Positions 48,756 through 57,504 of a stretch of 64,000 bases of DNA are shown here, piece after piece. Source of the stretch: Spirochaeta lutea (lineage in GTDB: Bacteria > Spirochaetota > Spirochaetia > DSM-27196 > Salinispiraceae); NCBI RefSeq assembly GCF_000758165.1, contig NZ_JNUP01000065.1:209359-273358 (forward strand). The letters run 5' to 3'. Each line of letters begins with the position of its first letter. Position 1 is the first letter of the stretch. Position numbers and translations under genes: made by a program. Below the pieces are notes generated by a model, which made no database searches, was not told the DNA's origin, and saw nothing but the letters and a program-made list of their open reading frames with translations.

Positions 48756-50984
48756 CTATGCACCTTTGCCCTGGGCATCAAGCTCCCGCTGAACAATTTG
48801 CAGGTTGCGTTTCAGTTCCTTGCTGTCGGGAACAAGGTCCAAGGCCTCCTGCCAATAGATTTTGCAGTCCTGGAGTTTCCCGGTTTTCAGGCAGCAATGA
48901 CCGAGCAGATTGAGTACCTTCTGGCGCTCGTGTTTATGGATGAAAGAATCCTTAATAGTCTTAAGGGTTTCAATACACACGCTAAACTTCTTATCCCGGT
49001 ACTCCAAAAGCGCTTTGGTAAACTGTTCCTTCGCGGCCTTTAGATCCTCCGGGGATTGATATGCCATGTGCTCGGCTACATCGGTATCAATATCCTTACC
49101 CCAACTACCCGAGGTAATTCCCAGAATCAACAGGGTAATATCATCCGTAGCGGGGGCATCTCCCCGGAAAGACAGCACCTCGTCAACCAAACTCACTGCC
49201 ATCTCCTTGGGCTCCAGCTCAACCTGGTTGGAAATCGATTCAATGAGCCGGTCCTCGGTAAAGAACTCGCCCTGGGCATTGCGGATCTCGGTGAGGCCGT
49301 CGGTGTACAGGATGAGCCGATCCCGGTCATCGAGCAGCTCCTGCCGGGTAGCGAACTCTAACTCCGGGAATTTTCCCAGGAAGGGTGCGGTCGGTGAGAG
49401 TACCCGGTGGGTGCCATCGCCCTTGAAGAGCCAAATTTCTCCGTGTCCGGCATTCGCATACTCAACGGTTCCCTGGTGGAGATCAATCAGGGCGTAGAAT
49501 GCGGTTAGGTAATGATCGATATCTTCGATTACCGCACATAGGTCGTTATTTACCCCCCGCATAACCTCGCTAGGGGTGGCTCCCGGAACGCTGTGGGTAG
49601 TGAAGGAGACCTTGGCCATCATGGTTATTAATGCAGCAGGAACCCCGTGTCCGGAAACATCGGCAATGAGCACCGCCACCTGATCCCGGGAAATGCGAAT
49701 CATATCGTAAAAATCGCCCCCGAGTTCCTCCATGGGTTTATAGATCCCGTAGGTCGAAAGGTTTCGGACCGCGGGGAACCGCCGGGGAATAACCGCCTCC
49801 TGGACACGCTGAGCCGTGGTGAGCTCCAGACGTACCTGATTGTTGTAGGATTCCAACTGAGAATTCTTCTCCTCCAGTTCTCTGGTATTCTCCAGGATTT
49901 TATTACCCATGTCAGAGAAGGCCTGACGCAGCAACTGGATCTCGTTATTGATACTCTCCGGGGGCTGAATGGGGGCCCGTTCCTGAGAAAAGGCGGAAAT
50001 CTGGTGCTGCAGGGCGGCGATGGGTTTGAGGATGGCTATCCGGAGAACCAGGAGAATACTGCCTCCCAGGAGTATAACGGCAATCAAGCCGAAAATTATC
50101 ATGATTATAGTGATTTGATCGGCAGGTGCGCTGAGGGCCTGCTCGGAATCGGTGACAATGCTGTACCAGTTGGGATTATTCAGGCGGTAGTAACTCAGGT
50201 ACATATCCGTGTCGTTTTGATTTTTATAAGCAGCGAAACCCTGTACCGGACTCTCCGGGCGGAACAATGCCGCCATACCCGGCCACTGGGCCGCACTAGT
50301 TAAGATGAGATCTCGATCAGGATGACTGAGAATTACTCCCTGGGAATCTACCAGGAAGGTAAACCCGCTCTCCCCGAAGTTCAGGGTACTCAGAAAGTCT
50401 ATAGCAAAGCGTTCCAGGTTGAAGACCGCTACTATTGCGCCGGATTTCTCTAGGGAGGAGCCCAGCAGAGGCATGGCAATGGATACCGCCGGACTACCCG
50501 CTCCGGAGATATAGGCTTGGCTATCTCCCACCAAGGTTCCCTGACTCAGGGCCGCCTGGACGGTTTCGGGTTTGTCCACCCGCAGTCCCAGGTTGCGAAG
50601 GCCGGCGGAGGCCAGAACCACGCCCTGGGGATCAACCAGCATCACATCTTCAAAGTAGTTGGACAGCTCCCGGGCATTGTTGAGCAAACCGATGGTCTGC
50701 CGGGCCGTCCCTGTTTCGAGGGCCTCCAGAAACCGCGGATTATCGGCGTAGCTTGAAAGAATGGTATTAATTGAATCTAGCTGTAAGCGTATGATTTTTT
50801 CTACACTGCCGGCGTTGAGTTCCAGGTACTGTTGCTCCCGGTCGAAGACCTGCTGTTTAATACGTTCCGCGGTTACCAGGGTCAGGAGTAGAACCGCCAG
50901 AATCAGGATTGCTGCTAAAATCAAGGGGATTTTAACGCTGAGACTTTTTCTCATGGTGAGTGTGGGAACCCGTGTATCGTTCAT
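48756..50984 (-). CDS. Membrane PP2C/SpoIIE serine phosphatase with Cache sensor and TPR tail
   Basis: A 742-residue sensor phosphatase. An N-terminal helix (about 17-40), a periplasmic double-Cache domain (about 50-285), a second helix (about 297-320), a HAMP linker and coiled coil lead to an RsbU/SpoIIE phosphatase domain (about 400-615). Metal ligands are visible in GGDFYDMIRI, ADVSGHGVPAALI, TDGLTEI and ATDDITLL. The last 110 residues contain TPR-like helices (VLNLLGHCCLKTGKLQDCKIYWQEAL). It would dephosphorylate an anti-sigma antagonist in response to an external cue, but no partner gene is nearby. A DtxR regulator follows nine bases later. Confidence 0.9.
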   Translation of the reverse strand: MNDTRVPTLTMRKSLSVKIPLILAAILILAVLLLTLVTAERIKQQVFDREQQYLELNAGSVEKIIRLQLDSINTILSSYADNPRFLEALETGTARQTIGLLNNARELSNYFEDVMLVDPQGVVLASAGLRNLGLRVDKPETVQAALSQGTLVGDSQAYISGAGSPAVSIAMPLLGSSLEKSGAIVAVFNLERFAIDFLSTLNFGESGFTFLVDSQGVILSHPDRDLILTSAAQWPGMAALFRPESPVQGFAAYKNQNDTDMYLSYYRLNNPNWYSIVTDSEQALSAPADQITIIMIIFGLIAVILLGGSILLVLRIAILKPIAALQHQISAFSQERAPIQPPESINNEIQLLRQAFSDMGNKILENTRELEEKNSQLESYNNQVRLELTTAQRVQEAVIPRRFPAVRNLSTYGIYKPMEELGGDFYDMIRISRDQVAVLIADVSGHGVPAALITMMAKVSFTTHSVPGATPSEVMRGVNNDLCAVIEDIDHYLTAFYALIDLHQGTVEYANAGHGEIWLFKGDGTHRVLSPTAPFLGKFPELEFATRQELLDDRDRLILYTDGLTEIRNAQGEFFTEDRLIESISNQVELEPKEMAVSLVDEVLSFRGDAPATDDITLLILGITSGSWGKDIDTDVAEHMAYQSPEDLKAAKEQFTKALLEYRDKKFSVCIETLKTIKDSFIHKHERQKVLNLLGHCCLKTGKLQDCKIYWQEALDLVPDSKELKRNLQIVQRELDAQGKGA

Positions 50985-51029
50985 AACTACCCCCTACTTT
51001 TACATAGTGTGTCCTAAGAAACACATTGT

Positions 51030-51035
51030 ATTATA
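51030..51035 (-). promoter_or_regulatory. Extended -10 element upstream of the SpoIIE phosphatase gene
   Basis: On the minus strand TGG-TATAAT is an extended consensus -10 about 45 bases before the ATG, followed near the gene by the ribosome-binding site GGGGGT. The -35 region is not convincing. Confidence 0.5.
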
Positions 51036-51066
51036 CCAACAGTATAATCCCAAACTCCGAAAAGTC

Positions 51067-51098
51067 CCCGGCAGCCATAACAGCATGGCTGCCGGGGT
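51067..51098 (-). terminator. Rho-independent terminator of the oxidoreductase gene
   Basis: A perfect 13-bp stem (CCCCGGCAGCCAT with ATGGCTGCCGGGG) and six-base loop, followed on the minus strand by ACTTTTC. It lies 29 bases beyond the oxidoreductase stop codon. Confidence 0.8.
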
Positions 51099-51127
51099 AA
51101 AGGAGGAACGAATATACTGCAGCGCGG

Positions 51128-52177
51128 TTACAGTTGAATGGTTTTTCCTAGTTGCGCGCTCTGTTGTGCAAGTTCAATAATGCGGATTACTTCAGCACCC
51201 TCATCAATGGTCACCGGATTTGCATTATCTCCCCGGATTGCTCCGGCAAAATCGCGGTAAAAGCCCAGGTAATTACCCTTCTCGGGCCGCAGGGTTGCGG
51301 TAACGGTGGAGTCATGATCACTAGGCAGGTACAGGGTGCCCCATTGGTTCTTATCTTCCACCCCGAACAGCTCCGAATCCGGCCGCACACCTTGTTTCAG
51401 CTGGTCTTCTTGGGGATCTAACCCCAATTTCACCAAACTGCCTTCGGTACCATTAACGATGTAACGGAATCCCGGACCCCGGCAGAGGGAGGTAATGTGG
51501 ATAATTACGGGGAAAGACCCGTAGTCTAAAATCAGATGGACATAATCGTCAGATTTTCCCCCGGTACGTTGGATCCGAATATCAGCGGTAACCCCCCGGG
51601 GTAGACCGAAGAGCTGTAGAGTCTGGTCAATCAAGTGGCTACCGAGGTCGTAGAGCAGCCCTGCGCCGGGCTGATCAGATTCCCGCCACCGCTGGCGCAC
51701 CTGGGGCCGGTAACGGTCAAAGTGCAGCTCAATATGACTGAGATCTCCCAATCGCTCTTCCTGTAGGAGTCTCTTGAGGGTTAAAAAATCCGAATCCCAT
51801 CGGCGGTTATGGAAAACGCTGGCTACCAGACCGGTTTGCCTGGCAGCTCCGGCAAGATCTTCGGATTCCGCAGCGGTAATGGTTGCAGGCTTTTCAACAA
51901 TCAGGTGTTTGCCCGCCGCCAGGGCCTCCCTGCTAAGGGGGTAGTGGAGGGTATTAGGCGCGGTAACAACGACCGCATCCACTTGGGGGTGCGCAAGGAG
52001 GTCCTGGGGACTGGAAAACACCCTGGCTTGGGGCAGTACGGCGTGGACTGCCTCGGGCTTGCTGGAGGATACAGCAGTAATCTCGAACTCCTCGGGAAGG
52101 GCCCGAAGGAGGGGAACATGGAAGGTTTGGGCTGCAAACCCAAAGCCGATGATTCCGATGCGTATGGTGTTACTCAT
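51128..52177 (-). CDS. Gfo/Idh/MocA family oxidoreductase
   Basis: A 349-residue NAD(P)-dependent dehydrogenase. The Rossmann motif is GIIGFGFAAQ at residues 7-16, the family block is HLIVEKPATIT (Lys-Pro of the active site), and the C-terminal domain has GLLYDLGSHLIDQTLQLFG with the Asp-His pair typical of catalytic members. Substrates of relatives are sugars, inositols and sugar acids. I use ATG 52177, which has AGGAG ahead; the frame is open 32 codons further upstream, through the terminator behind xylH. Its position after the sugar transporter suggests a role in that sugar's catabolism, though a terminator separates them. Confidence 0.88.
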   Translation of the reverse strand: MSNTIRIGIIGFGFAAQTFHVPLLRALPEEFEITAVSSSKPEAVHAVLPQARVFSSPQDLLAHPQVDAVVVTAPNTLHYPLSREALAAGKHLIVEKPATITAAESEDLAGAARQTGLVASVFHNRRWDSDFLTLKRLLQEERLGDLSHIELHFDRYRPQVRQRWRESDQPGAGLLYDLGSHLIDQTLQLFGLPRGVTADIRIQRTGGKSDDYVHLILDYGSFPVIIHITSLCRGPGFRYIVNGTEGSLVKLGLDPQEDQLKQGVRPDSELFGVEDKNQWGTLYLPSDHDSTVTATLRPEKGNYLGFYRDFAGAIRGDNANPVTIDEGAEVIRIIELAQQSAQLGKTIQL

Positions 52178-52204
52178 GGTGTTGTATCTCCTGATCCTAA
52201 AAGA

Positions 52205-52234
52205 ATCCCGCCTGCCCTGGGCAGCAGGCGGGAT
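52205..52234 (-). terminator. Terminator between xylH-like and oxidoreductase genes
   Basis: An 11-bp stem (ATCCCGCCTGC with GCAGGCGGGAT) with an eight-base loop, followed on the minus strand by TCTTTTAGG. It would end or reduce transcription after the permease gene. The oxidoreductase ribosome-binding site follows directly. Confidence 0.75.
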
Positions 52235-52247
52235 ACGGTAACGGTAC

Positions 52248-53441
52248 CTAGTTTCCCTTCTTCCTGCTGGCAATATCGAACCATACCGCCAGGAGTAGAA
52301 TGAGTCCCCGGAATATCATCTGCCAGTCGGCTGAAATATTCATGAGGCTCATGCCGTTGTTGAGACTTGCCATTAACACGGCACCGATGATGGCGCCTAC
52401 GACTGTACCTTCACCACCCATGGTACTGGTACCGCCGATAATGGCTGCTGCAATGGTATCGAGCTCAAAGAGGTTTCCGGCGCTCGATGCCGCAGCGTTC
52501 AGTCGGGCGGTGAATACCACACCGGAAAGGGCTGAAAGGAACCCCATGCTGATGAATATCCACATGTTTCTGCTGCGGATATTGACACCGCTGAGGCGCG
52601 CTGCCTCCTTATTTCCACCCAGGGCATAGACCTGGCGTCCGAAAACGGTGTTGTTGGTAAGGAAGCTGTAGAACACTACCAGAGCGAATACCACCAGGAT
52701 CGCGTAGGGCATTCCCCGGTAAATCATCAGAACGCCGAAGAAGGCTGCAATGATGGAAGAAATAAGCACCATTTTCAGAATCTGGTAACTCATGGGCGGC
52801 ACATCGAATCCGTAGGCGATCTGTTTACGCCGGGACTGTAAATCCATGACCACATAAATCAGGATAACTATTAATCCAAGGATGAGGGTTGTATCGTTGA
52901 ACTTCAGTGTCTCTACGATTTTCGGAACATACCCCGATCCCAGCGCGGCGAAATCATCCCGGAGGGGAGCAATGGTTTGGCCTTGGGTAATGGCGATAAG
53001 CGCACCACGGAAGGCAACCATGCCCGCCAGGGTTACGATAAATGCCGGAATATTCCTGTAGGCGATCCAATAGCCCTGCCAAACCCCGATTAAGAGTCCT
53101 GCAGCCAGAGCCGCTCCGATGGCCGGAATGGTAGCCCAGCCGAAGTTAACCTGGAGAATGGCCGCTATGGCACCGGTGAATCCGGCGATGGAACCCACCG
53201 ACAGGTCGATATGCCCTGCCACAATAACCAGAACCATTCCGACTGCCAGTATTGCAATGTAGCTGGTCTGTACGAAGAGGTTGGACAGGTTTCTTGCGCT
53301 CAGGAAGATACCGTTTGTCAGGATATTGAATATAATCCAAATTCCGATCAATGCCAGGAACATGGAATACTGTTTTAGATTGTGCCCGGCCTGCTCCTTG
53401 ATAACCTGGCCAAGCCCTTGCTTTTTGGTTAAATCGTTCAT
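52248..53441 (-). CDS. xylH: Xylose-type sugar ABC transporter permease XylH
   Basis: A 397-residue permease of the RbsC/XylH/MglC family, with ten or so helices. The family sequence GHIDLSVGSIAGFTGAIAA is seen near residue 75, and GLNAAASSAGNLFELDTIAAAIIGGTSTMGGEGTVVGAIIGA-like blocks occur near the C-terminus (here ARLNAAASSAGNLFELD and IGGTSTMGGEGTVVGA). The extra length and context with XylG- and XylF-like proteins point to the xylose/multiple-sugar branch. It starts three bases after xylG. Confidence 0.9.
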   Translation of the reverse strand: MNDLTKKQGLGQVIKEQAGHNLKQYSMFLALIGIWIIFNILTNGIFLSARNLSNLFVQTSYIAILAVGMVLVIVAGHIDLSVGSIAGFTGAIAAILQVNFGWATIPAIGAALAAGLLIGVWQGYWIAYRNIPAFIVTLAGMVAFRGALIAITQGQTIAPLRDDFAALGSGYVPKIVETLKFNDTTLILGLIVILIYVVMDLQSRRKQIAYGFDVPPMSYQILKMVLISSIIAAFFGVLMIYRGMPYAILVVFALVVFYSFLTNNTVFGRQVYALGGNKEAARLSGVNIRSRNMWIFISMGFLSALSGVVFTARLNAAASSAGNLFELDTIAAAIIGGTSTMGGEGTVVGAIIGAVLMASLNNGMSLMNISADWQMIFRGLILLLAVWFDIASRKKGN

Positions 53442-53444
53442 GGT

Positions 53445-54977
53445 TTATCCCCTTGTTGCGTAATACATAACCTTTTCCTGGGTTGCCTCTGCAGAGGTTA
53501 ATTCGCCGGTAAGGCGTCCCTCATGCATGACCAGGATCCGGTCACTCATCCCCAGAACCTCTGGGAGTTCGGAAGAAATCATGACAATCGCTACTCCCTG
53601 CTCAACCAGGTCGTTCATGATGTTATAGATTTCGAACTTAGCGCCCACATCAATACCCCTGGTAGGCTCATCGAGGATGAGCACCTTGGGCTCGGTCATG
53701 AGCCATTTTCCGAGGATTACCTTCTGCTGGTTTCCTCCGCTTAAGTTCCGTGCCTTTTGCTGAATCGTTGGTGTTTTTACATTCAGCTGCTTAACGTAGT
53801 GTCGTGTCTGCTTGATTTCTTCAAGCTTGTTGAGAACCCCCCGTCGGCTTACATGGAGAAGACTGGCCAAGGTGGTGTTCTCGAGGATGTTCATCCCCAA
53901 AACCAGACCCATGGCCTTCCGGTCCTCGGTTACATAGCTGAACCCGTGTTTGATAGCCTCAGCAGGATCCTTAATGGTAATCTCATTACCCTCAAGGTAA
54001 ATTGCGCCGGTTGCCTTGCTCTTGAAGGCACCGAAGAGGCTCATGGAGAGTTCTGTTCTTCCGGCACCCATAAGGCCGGCGAGACCGAGAATTTCCCCTT
54101 TCCGAATCTGGAAACTCACATCGTCGATGAGTTTCTTGCCCGGAATCTCAGGATGGTCTACGCTCCAGTTCTTAACCTCCATAACCACCTCACCGGCGGT
54201 GTGGTCGATCTTGGGAAAGCGTTGGGTGAGGGTTCGGCCTACCATAAGAGATATTATCCGGTCTTGAGTCCAGCCGCCGCCTTCCTCCTCGGATTGATCG
54301 TGGGTCGCAATGGAGTTTCCGTCCCTCAATACGGTAATTGAGTCGGCGATGGAGAGGACCTCTTCCAATTTATGGGAGATGTAGATACAGGTTACTCCCT
54401 TGGCCTTCAATTCCCGGAGGATATTGAGGAGGTTTTCACTCTCGGCCTCGTTAAGTGCCGCAGTCGGTTCATCCAGGATGAGCAGACTGGTCTCTTTCGC
54501 CAGGGCCTTTGCAATTTCGATGAGCTGCTGTTTTCCTACGCCAAGGTTGATTAATTTGGTATGGGGATTAACATCCAACTTTACCTCTTTGAGGAGCTTT
54601 GCTGCTTCGGCATAGGAGGCAGCCCAGTTTATAACGCCGGTTTTTCCGGCTTTTTCGCTTCCCAGGTAGATGTTTTCAGCAACATCCATCAAGGGAACCA
54701 GTGCCAATTCCTGGTAGATAACAGCAATTCCGCATTTTTCACTGTCTTTGATGGTGGAAAAATGCTTTTCCTGTCCATCCACCAGGATTTTTCCCTCATA
54801 GGTACCTGCGGGATAAACCCCGCTGAGCACCTTCATGAGGGTCGACTTTCCCGCGCCGTTTTCCCCGACCAGGGCATGAATCTCACCCCTGCGAACCTTC
54901 AGGTTAACTGAGTCGAGGGCACGTACACCGGGAAACTCCTTGGTAATGTTCTGCATCTCTAAAATGTATTCACTCAT
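53445..54977 (-). CDS. xylG: Xylose-type sugar ABC transporter ATP-binding protein XylG
   Basis: A 510-residue ATPase with two tandem nucleotide-binding domains, as in RbsA/XylG. Domain 1 (1-240) has GENGAGKSTLMKVLSG and LILDEPTAAL. Domain 2 (about 260-505) has a degenerate Walker A (GLMGAGRTELSMSLFG) and a complete signature (LSGGNQQKVILGKWL) with LILDEPTRGIDVGAK. It energises the XylH permease. It lies downstream of xylF behind an intergenic hairpin, so it is probably made at a lower level than the binding protein. Confidence 0.92.
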   Translation of the reverse strand: MSEYILEMQNITKEFPGVRALDSVNLKVRRGEIHALVGENGAGKSTLMKVLSGVYPAGTYEGKILVDGQEKHFSTIKDSEKCGIAVIYQELALVPLMDVAENIYLGSEKAGKTGVINWAASYAEAAKLLKEVKLDVNPHTKLINLGVGKQQLIEIAKALAKETSLLILDEPTAALNEAESENLLNILRELKAKGVTCIYISHKLEEVLSIADSITVLRDGNSIATHDQSEEEGGGWTQDRIISLMVGRTLTQRFPKIDHTAGEVVMEVKNWSVDHPEIPGKKLIDDVSFQIRKGEILGLAGLMGAGRTELSMSLFGAFKSKATGAIYLEGNEITIKDPAEAIKHGFSYVTEDRKAMGLVLGMNILENTTLASLLHVSRRGVLNKLEEIKQTRHYVKQLNVKTPTIQQKARNLSGGNQQKVILGKWLMTEPKVLILDEPTRGIDVGAKFEIYNIMNDLVEQGVAIVMISSELPEVLGMSDRILVMHEGRLTGELTSAEATQEKVMYYATRG

Positions 54978-55115
54978 TTTGTTTCACTCTTTATTTCGGT
55001 GTCGTTCTATGGGAATGGACCCCGGCGGTATCTCCCCTGGATCACCCTCCGGCTACCGCCGGTGTCCTTCCCCTTCTTCCCCGTATCTGCATCCGACACA
55101 TAGCCGGGAAGAAAG

Positions 55116-55139
55116 AAGGCGGGGTGAAAACCCCGCCTT
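55116..55139 (-). terminator. Attenuating hairpin between xylF and xylG
   Basis: A nine-bp stem (AAGGCGGGG with CCCCGCCTT) and six-base loop just behind xylF, followed on the minus strand by CTTTCTT. Such structures let binding-protein mRNA exceed that of the transporter subunits. A second, looser inverted repeat (CCGGCGGTA/TACCGCCGG, about 55022-55062) lies further on. Confidence 0.75.
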
Positions 55140-55158
55140 GCCTCTGTACGAATCGGCC

Positions 55159-56181
55159 TTAGTTCAGCACGTCTGCACTGAGGTAACCGCTGTCGATGAG
55201 CAGCTCCTGAAGGTTGTCCTTGGTTACAACGTAAGGAGTCAGCAGGTTCGAAGGAACCTTGATGCTGAAGTTATCAGTAGTAGCATTGGTGGTGGGCTTG
55301 TTTCCCTGGGCCATCTGGATAGCAGCGTCGATGGCAGCGCGGCCAAGAAGACGGGTGTCCTTAAAGATGGTCATTCCCTGGGTTCCTTCCATGATCCGCT
55401 TTGCAGCAGCGGCTTCTGAGTCCTGACCGGTAACGGGAACCTGGCCAGCAAGACCCTGGGCTTCGAGAGCTACAATGGCACCACCGGCTGTTCCGTCATT
55501 GGGAGCCAGGATAGCATCAACCTGGTTTCCGCTGGCGGTCAGGGCGTTTTCAACGATGTTCAGAGCATTTGCAGGCAGCCAGTTGTCAACAGCCTGGTCA
55601 GCAACTACGTTGATTTTACCGGAGTCGATGAGGGGCTGGATGAACTTCATAGCACCTTGCTTGAACAGACGAGCGTTGTTGTCGGTGGGTGCACCGGACA
55701 TGATGATGTAATCACCTTCGGGAACCTGTTTGGTCAGCCATTCACCCTGGAGCTCTCCAACCTTTACGTTGTCGAAGGAGATGTAGAGGTCGAGCTTGTC
55801 AGTGTTAGTGATCAGACGGTCGTAGGAAATTACAGGAATTCCTTCGGCATCTGCCTTGGCAACCAATGACGCAGCAGCTGAAGCATCGTGGGGAGCAAGG
55901 ATCAAAACGTCAATGCCCTGGGCAAGAAGGTTTTCAACCTGAGAAGCCTGCTGTGCCATGTCGGCATCGGCAACGGCTACCCGGAGATCAACGCCTTTTT
56001 CCTTGGCATATGCTTCCATGGTTTCCTTGTCTGATACCCACCGTGCTTCCCGCTGTGTGGGAAGGGACAGACCAATTACCAGTTTGTCAGAACCTGCTTC
56101 ACCTTGACCTCCGGCGAATACAGGACCGACCATTGCGAATACCAGTACGAGAGCCAACAGGCCCAATAGGTACTTCTTCAT
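55159..56181 (-). CDS. xylF: Periplasmic xylose-type sugar-binding protein XylF
   Basis: A 340-residue type I periplasmic binding protein. It has a Sec signal peptide (residues 1-23, cleaved after VFA) and the sugar-binding fold with LSLPTQREARWVSDKETMEAYAK (N-terminal ligand contacts), VISYDRLI and LAPNDGTAGGAIVALE, all typical of XylF. Arabinose, xylose or a similar pentose is the likely ligand. The start has AGGAGG ahead. It is the first gene of the xylFGH operon, whose promoter is at about 56275-56302. Confidence 0.9.
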   Translation of the reverse strand: MKKYLLGLLALVLVFAMVGPVFAGGQGEAGSDKLVIGLSLPTQREARWVSDKETMEAYAKEKGVDLRVAVADADMAQQASQVENLLAQGIDVLILAPHDASAAASLVAKADAEGIPVISYDRLITNTDKLDLYISFDNVKVGELQGEWLTKQVPEGDYIIMSGAPTDNNARLFKQGAMKFIQPLIDSGKINVVADQAVDNWLPANALNIVENALTASGNQVDAILAPNDGTAGGAIVALEAQGLAGQVPVTGQDSEAAAAKRIMEGTQGMTIFKDTRLLGRAAIDAAIQMAQGNKPTTNATTDNFSIKVPSNLLTPYVVTKDNLQELLIDSGYLSADVLN

Positions 56182-56274
56182 AGATTCCTCCTAAAGAAAC
56201 GATTGTCTTTCACGGCCTCCTGCCGTGTTGAAGACAGGCTAACCCTGGATAATCTGGACTGTCATGAGGAAAAA

Positions 56275-56302
56275 TTTATAAGGTTCTGGAAAATGTTGTG
56301 AA
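56275..56302 (-). promoter_or_regulatory. Candidate promoter of xylF
   Basis: On the minus strand TTCACA (56302-56297), a 16-base spacer and TATAAA (56280-56275) resemble a vegetative promoter, about 94 bases before the xylF ATG. A leader hairpin CACGGC/GCCGTG with AGGAG in its loop lies between promoter and gene. Confidence 0.55.
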
Positions 56303-56369
56303 AAACCGGGGCCTGGTTTCGGCGAAGCAGGACAAACTTGTTGAAAAAAAAATCCAGATGTGGGAGGGA

Positions 56370-56405
56370 CGGCCGCAGAAGCCCCGTAGCGGCCGCAGAA
56401 GTCCC
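56370..56405. promoter_or_regulatory. Direct-repeat operator candidate upstream of xylF
   Basis: Two 16-bp direct repeats, CGGCCGCAGAAGCCCC (56370-56385) and CGGCCGCAGAAGTCCC (56390-56405), differ at one base and are spaced 20 bases apart, about two helical turns. They lie 68-103 bases upstream of the candidate -35 of xylF. This is the usual pattern for binding sites of AraC-type regulators such as the YesN-like protein encoded upstream. Confidence 0.6.
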
Positions 56406-56475
56406 GCACTAGCCCCCGACGGCGGAAATTCCCGCTGATCCGGGGATGACTGCCTCAGAGACCGTCATGCTATGC

Positions 56476-57504
56476 CTACCGGTAGACATCCTCGGAGCGG
56501 TGGAATCCGTCGGCGATGACTGTGGAATCCATATTCTCCTTGGTTACCCGTACCGGGTCCAAGGCGATGAAGGGAATGGAATCATGGCCGTTGTCGATGA
56601 ACCGGGAGGGAACCACCGGCTTCTGGGATGCCAGGGCGACCGCCGCCTCGGCTGCTTCCTGGGCAATTTTCCGAATGGGTTTGTAGACCGTTACCAACTG
56701 GGTGCCCCGGACGATGCGCTGACAGGCCGATAGGTCCGCATCATGGCCTGCTACGGGGATGATCCCCGCAAGACGCCGCTCTGCCAGGGCCTGAATCGCC
56801 TGCTCGGCTAGAAAATCGTTGGCAGCGATGACCGCATCCATGACCACTCCCTGCTCTAGCAGCTCATTCATGAAGTCCCGGGCTTCCTCGTTCCGCCAGC
56901 TTTCGGGCCAGAGCTCCGCCACCACCTGAATGTCTCTCCGGTCGATGGCGGGATTCAGAACGCTGAAAAATCCCTCGTTGAACATGATGCTGTTATGGTC
57001 GGAGGTGGCGCCGTTGATGATGACGTAGTTCCCCTGGGGGGCGTGGTCTACCAGGGTTTGAGCCATGATGCGGCCCACCTGGCGGTTTTCGAAGGAAAGG
57101 TACAGGTCCACCGGGGCATCCAGGATGAGCCGGTCATAGGAAATCACCGGGATTCCCTTGGCTTTCGCCTCCTGGACAACCCCCGAGAGCAGGGTGGCAT
57201 GGTTCGGAACGATGACCAGGACGTCCACCTCCCGGGTGATGAGGCTTTGAATCTGGGCGATTTGAATGAAGGGGTCCTCAATGGCGTTTTCTACCAGAAC
57301 CTCAGCCCCCAGGTCCTGGGCGGCTTGGATGAAATAATCTCGGTCCCGGGTCCAGCGCTCAACCACCAGGCTGTCCAGGGAAAGCCCGATACGGATCGGC
57401 CGGGATGGCTCGGGTTCCTCCTGCCCCTGACATGCCAGAAGGCTGAGAATCACCCCGAATATGCATATGATGCCCACTATCCTGCGGGCTCCCGGGTTAG
57501 TCAT
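56476..57504 (-). CDS. XylFII-like sugar-sensing lipoprotein
   Basis: A 342-residue type I binding protein similar to XylF (LSLDSLVVERWTRDRDYFIQAA, VISYDRLI, IAANDFLAEQAIQAL, VAGHDADLSACQRIVRGTQ), but with a lipoprotein signal peptide ending SLLAC at about residue 25. It is the last gene of a sensory operon (binding protein, LytS-type kinase, YesN-type regulator) and overlaps the regulator gene by eight bases. The arrangement matches the XylFII-LytS-YesN systems of clostridia, in which the lipoprotein binds xylose and activates the kinase, and the regulator then activates xylFGH. That role is inferred here. Confidence 0.85.
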   Translation of the reverse strand: MTNPGARRIVGIICIFGVILSLLACQGQEEPEPSRPIRIGLSLDSLVVERWTRDRDYFIQAAQDLGAEVLVENAIEDPFIQIAQIQSLITREVDVLVIVPNHATLLSGVVQEAKAKGIPVISYDRLILDAPVDLYLSFENRQVGRIMAQTLVDHAPQGNYVIINGATSDHNSIMFNEGFFSVLNPAIDRRDIQVVAELWPESWRNEEARDFMNELLEQGVVMDAVIAANDFLAEQAIQALAERRLAGIIPVAGHDADLSACQRIVRGTQLVTVYKPIRKIAQEAAEAAVALASQKPVVPSRFIDNGHDSIPFIALDPVRVTKENMDSTVIADGFHRSEDVYR

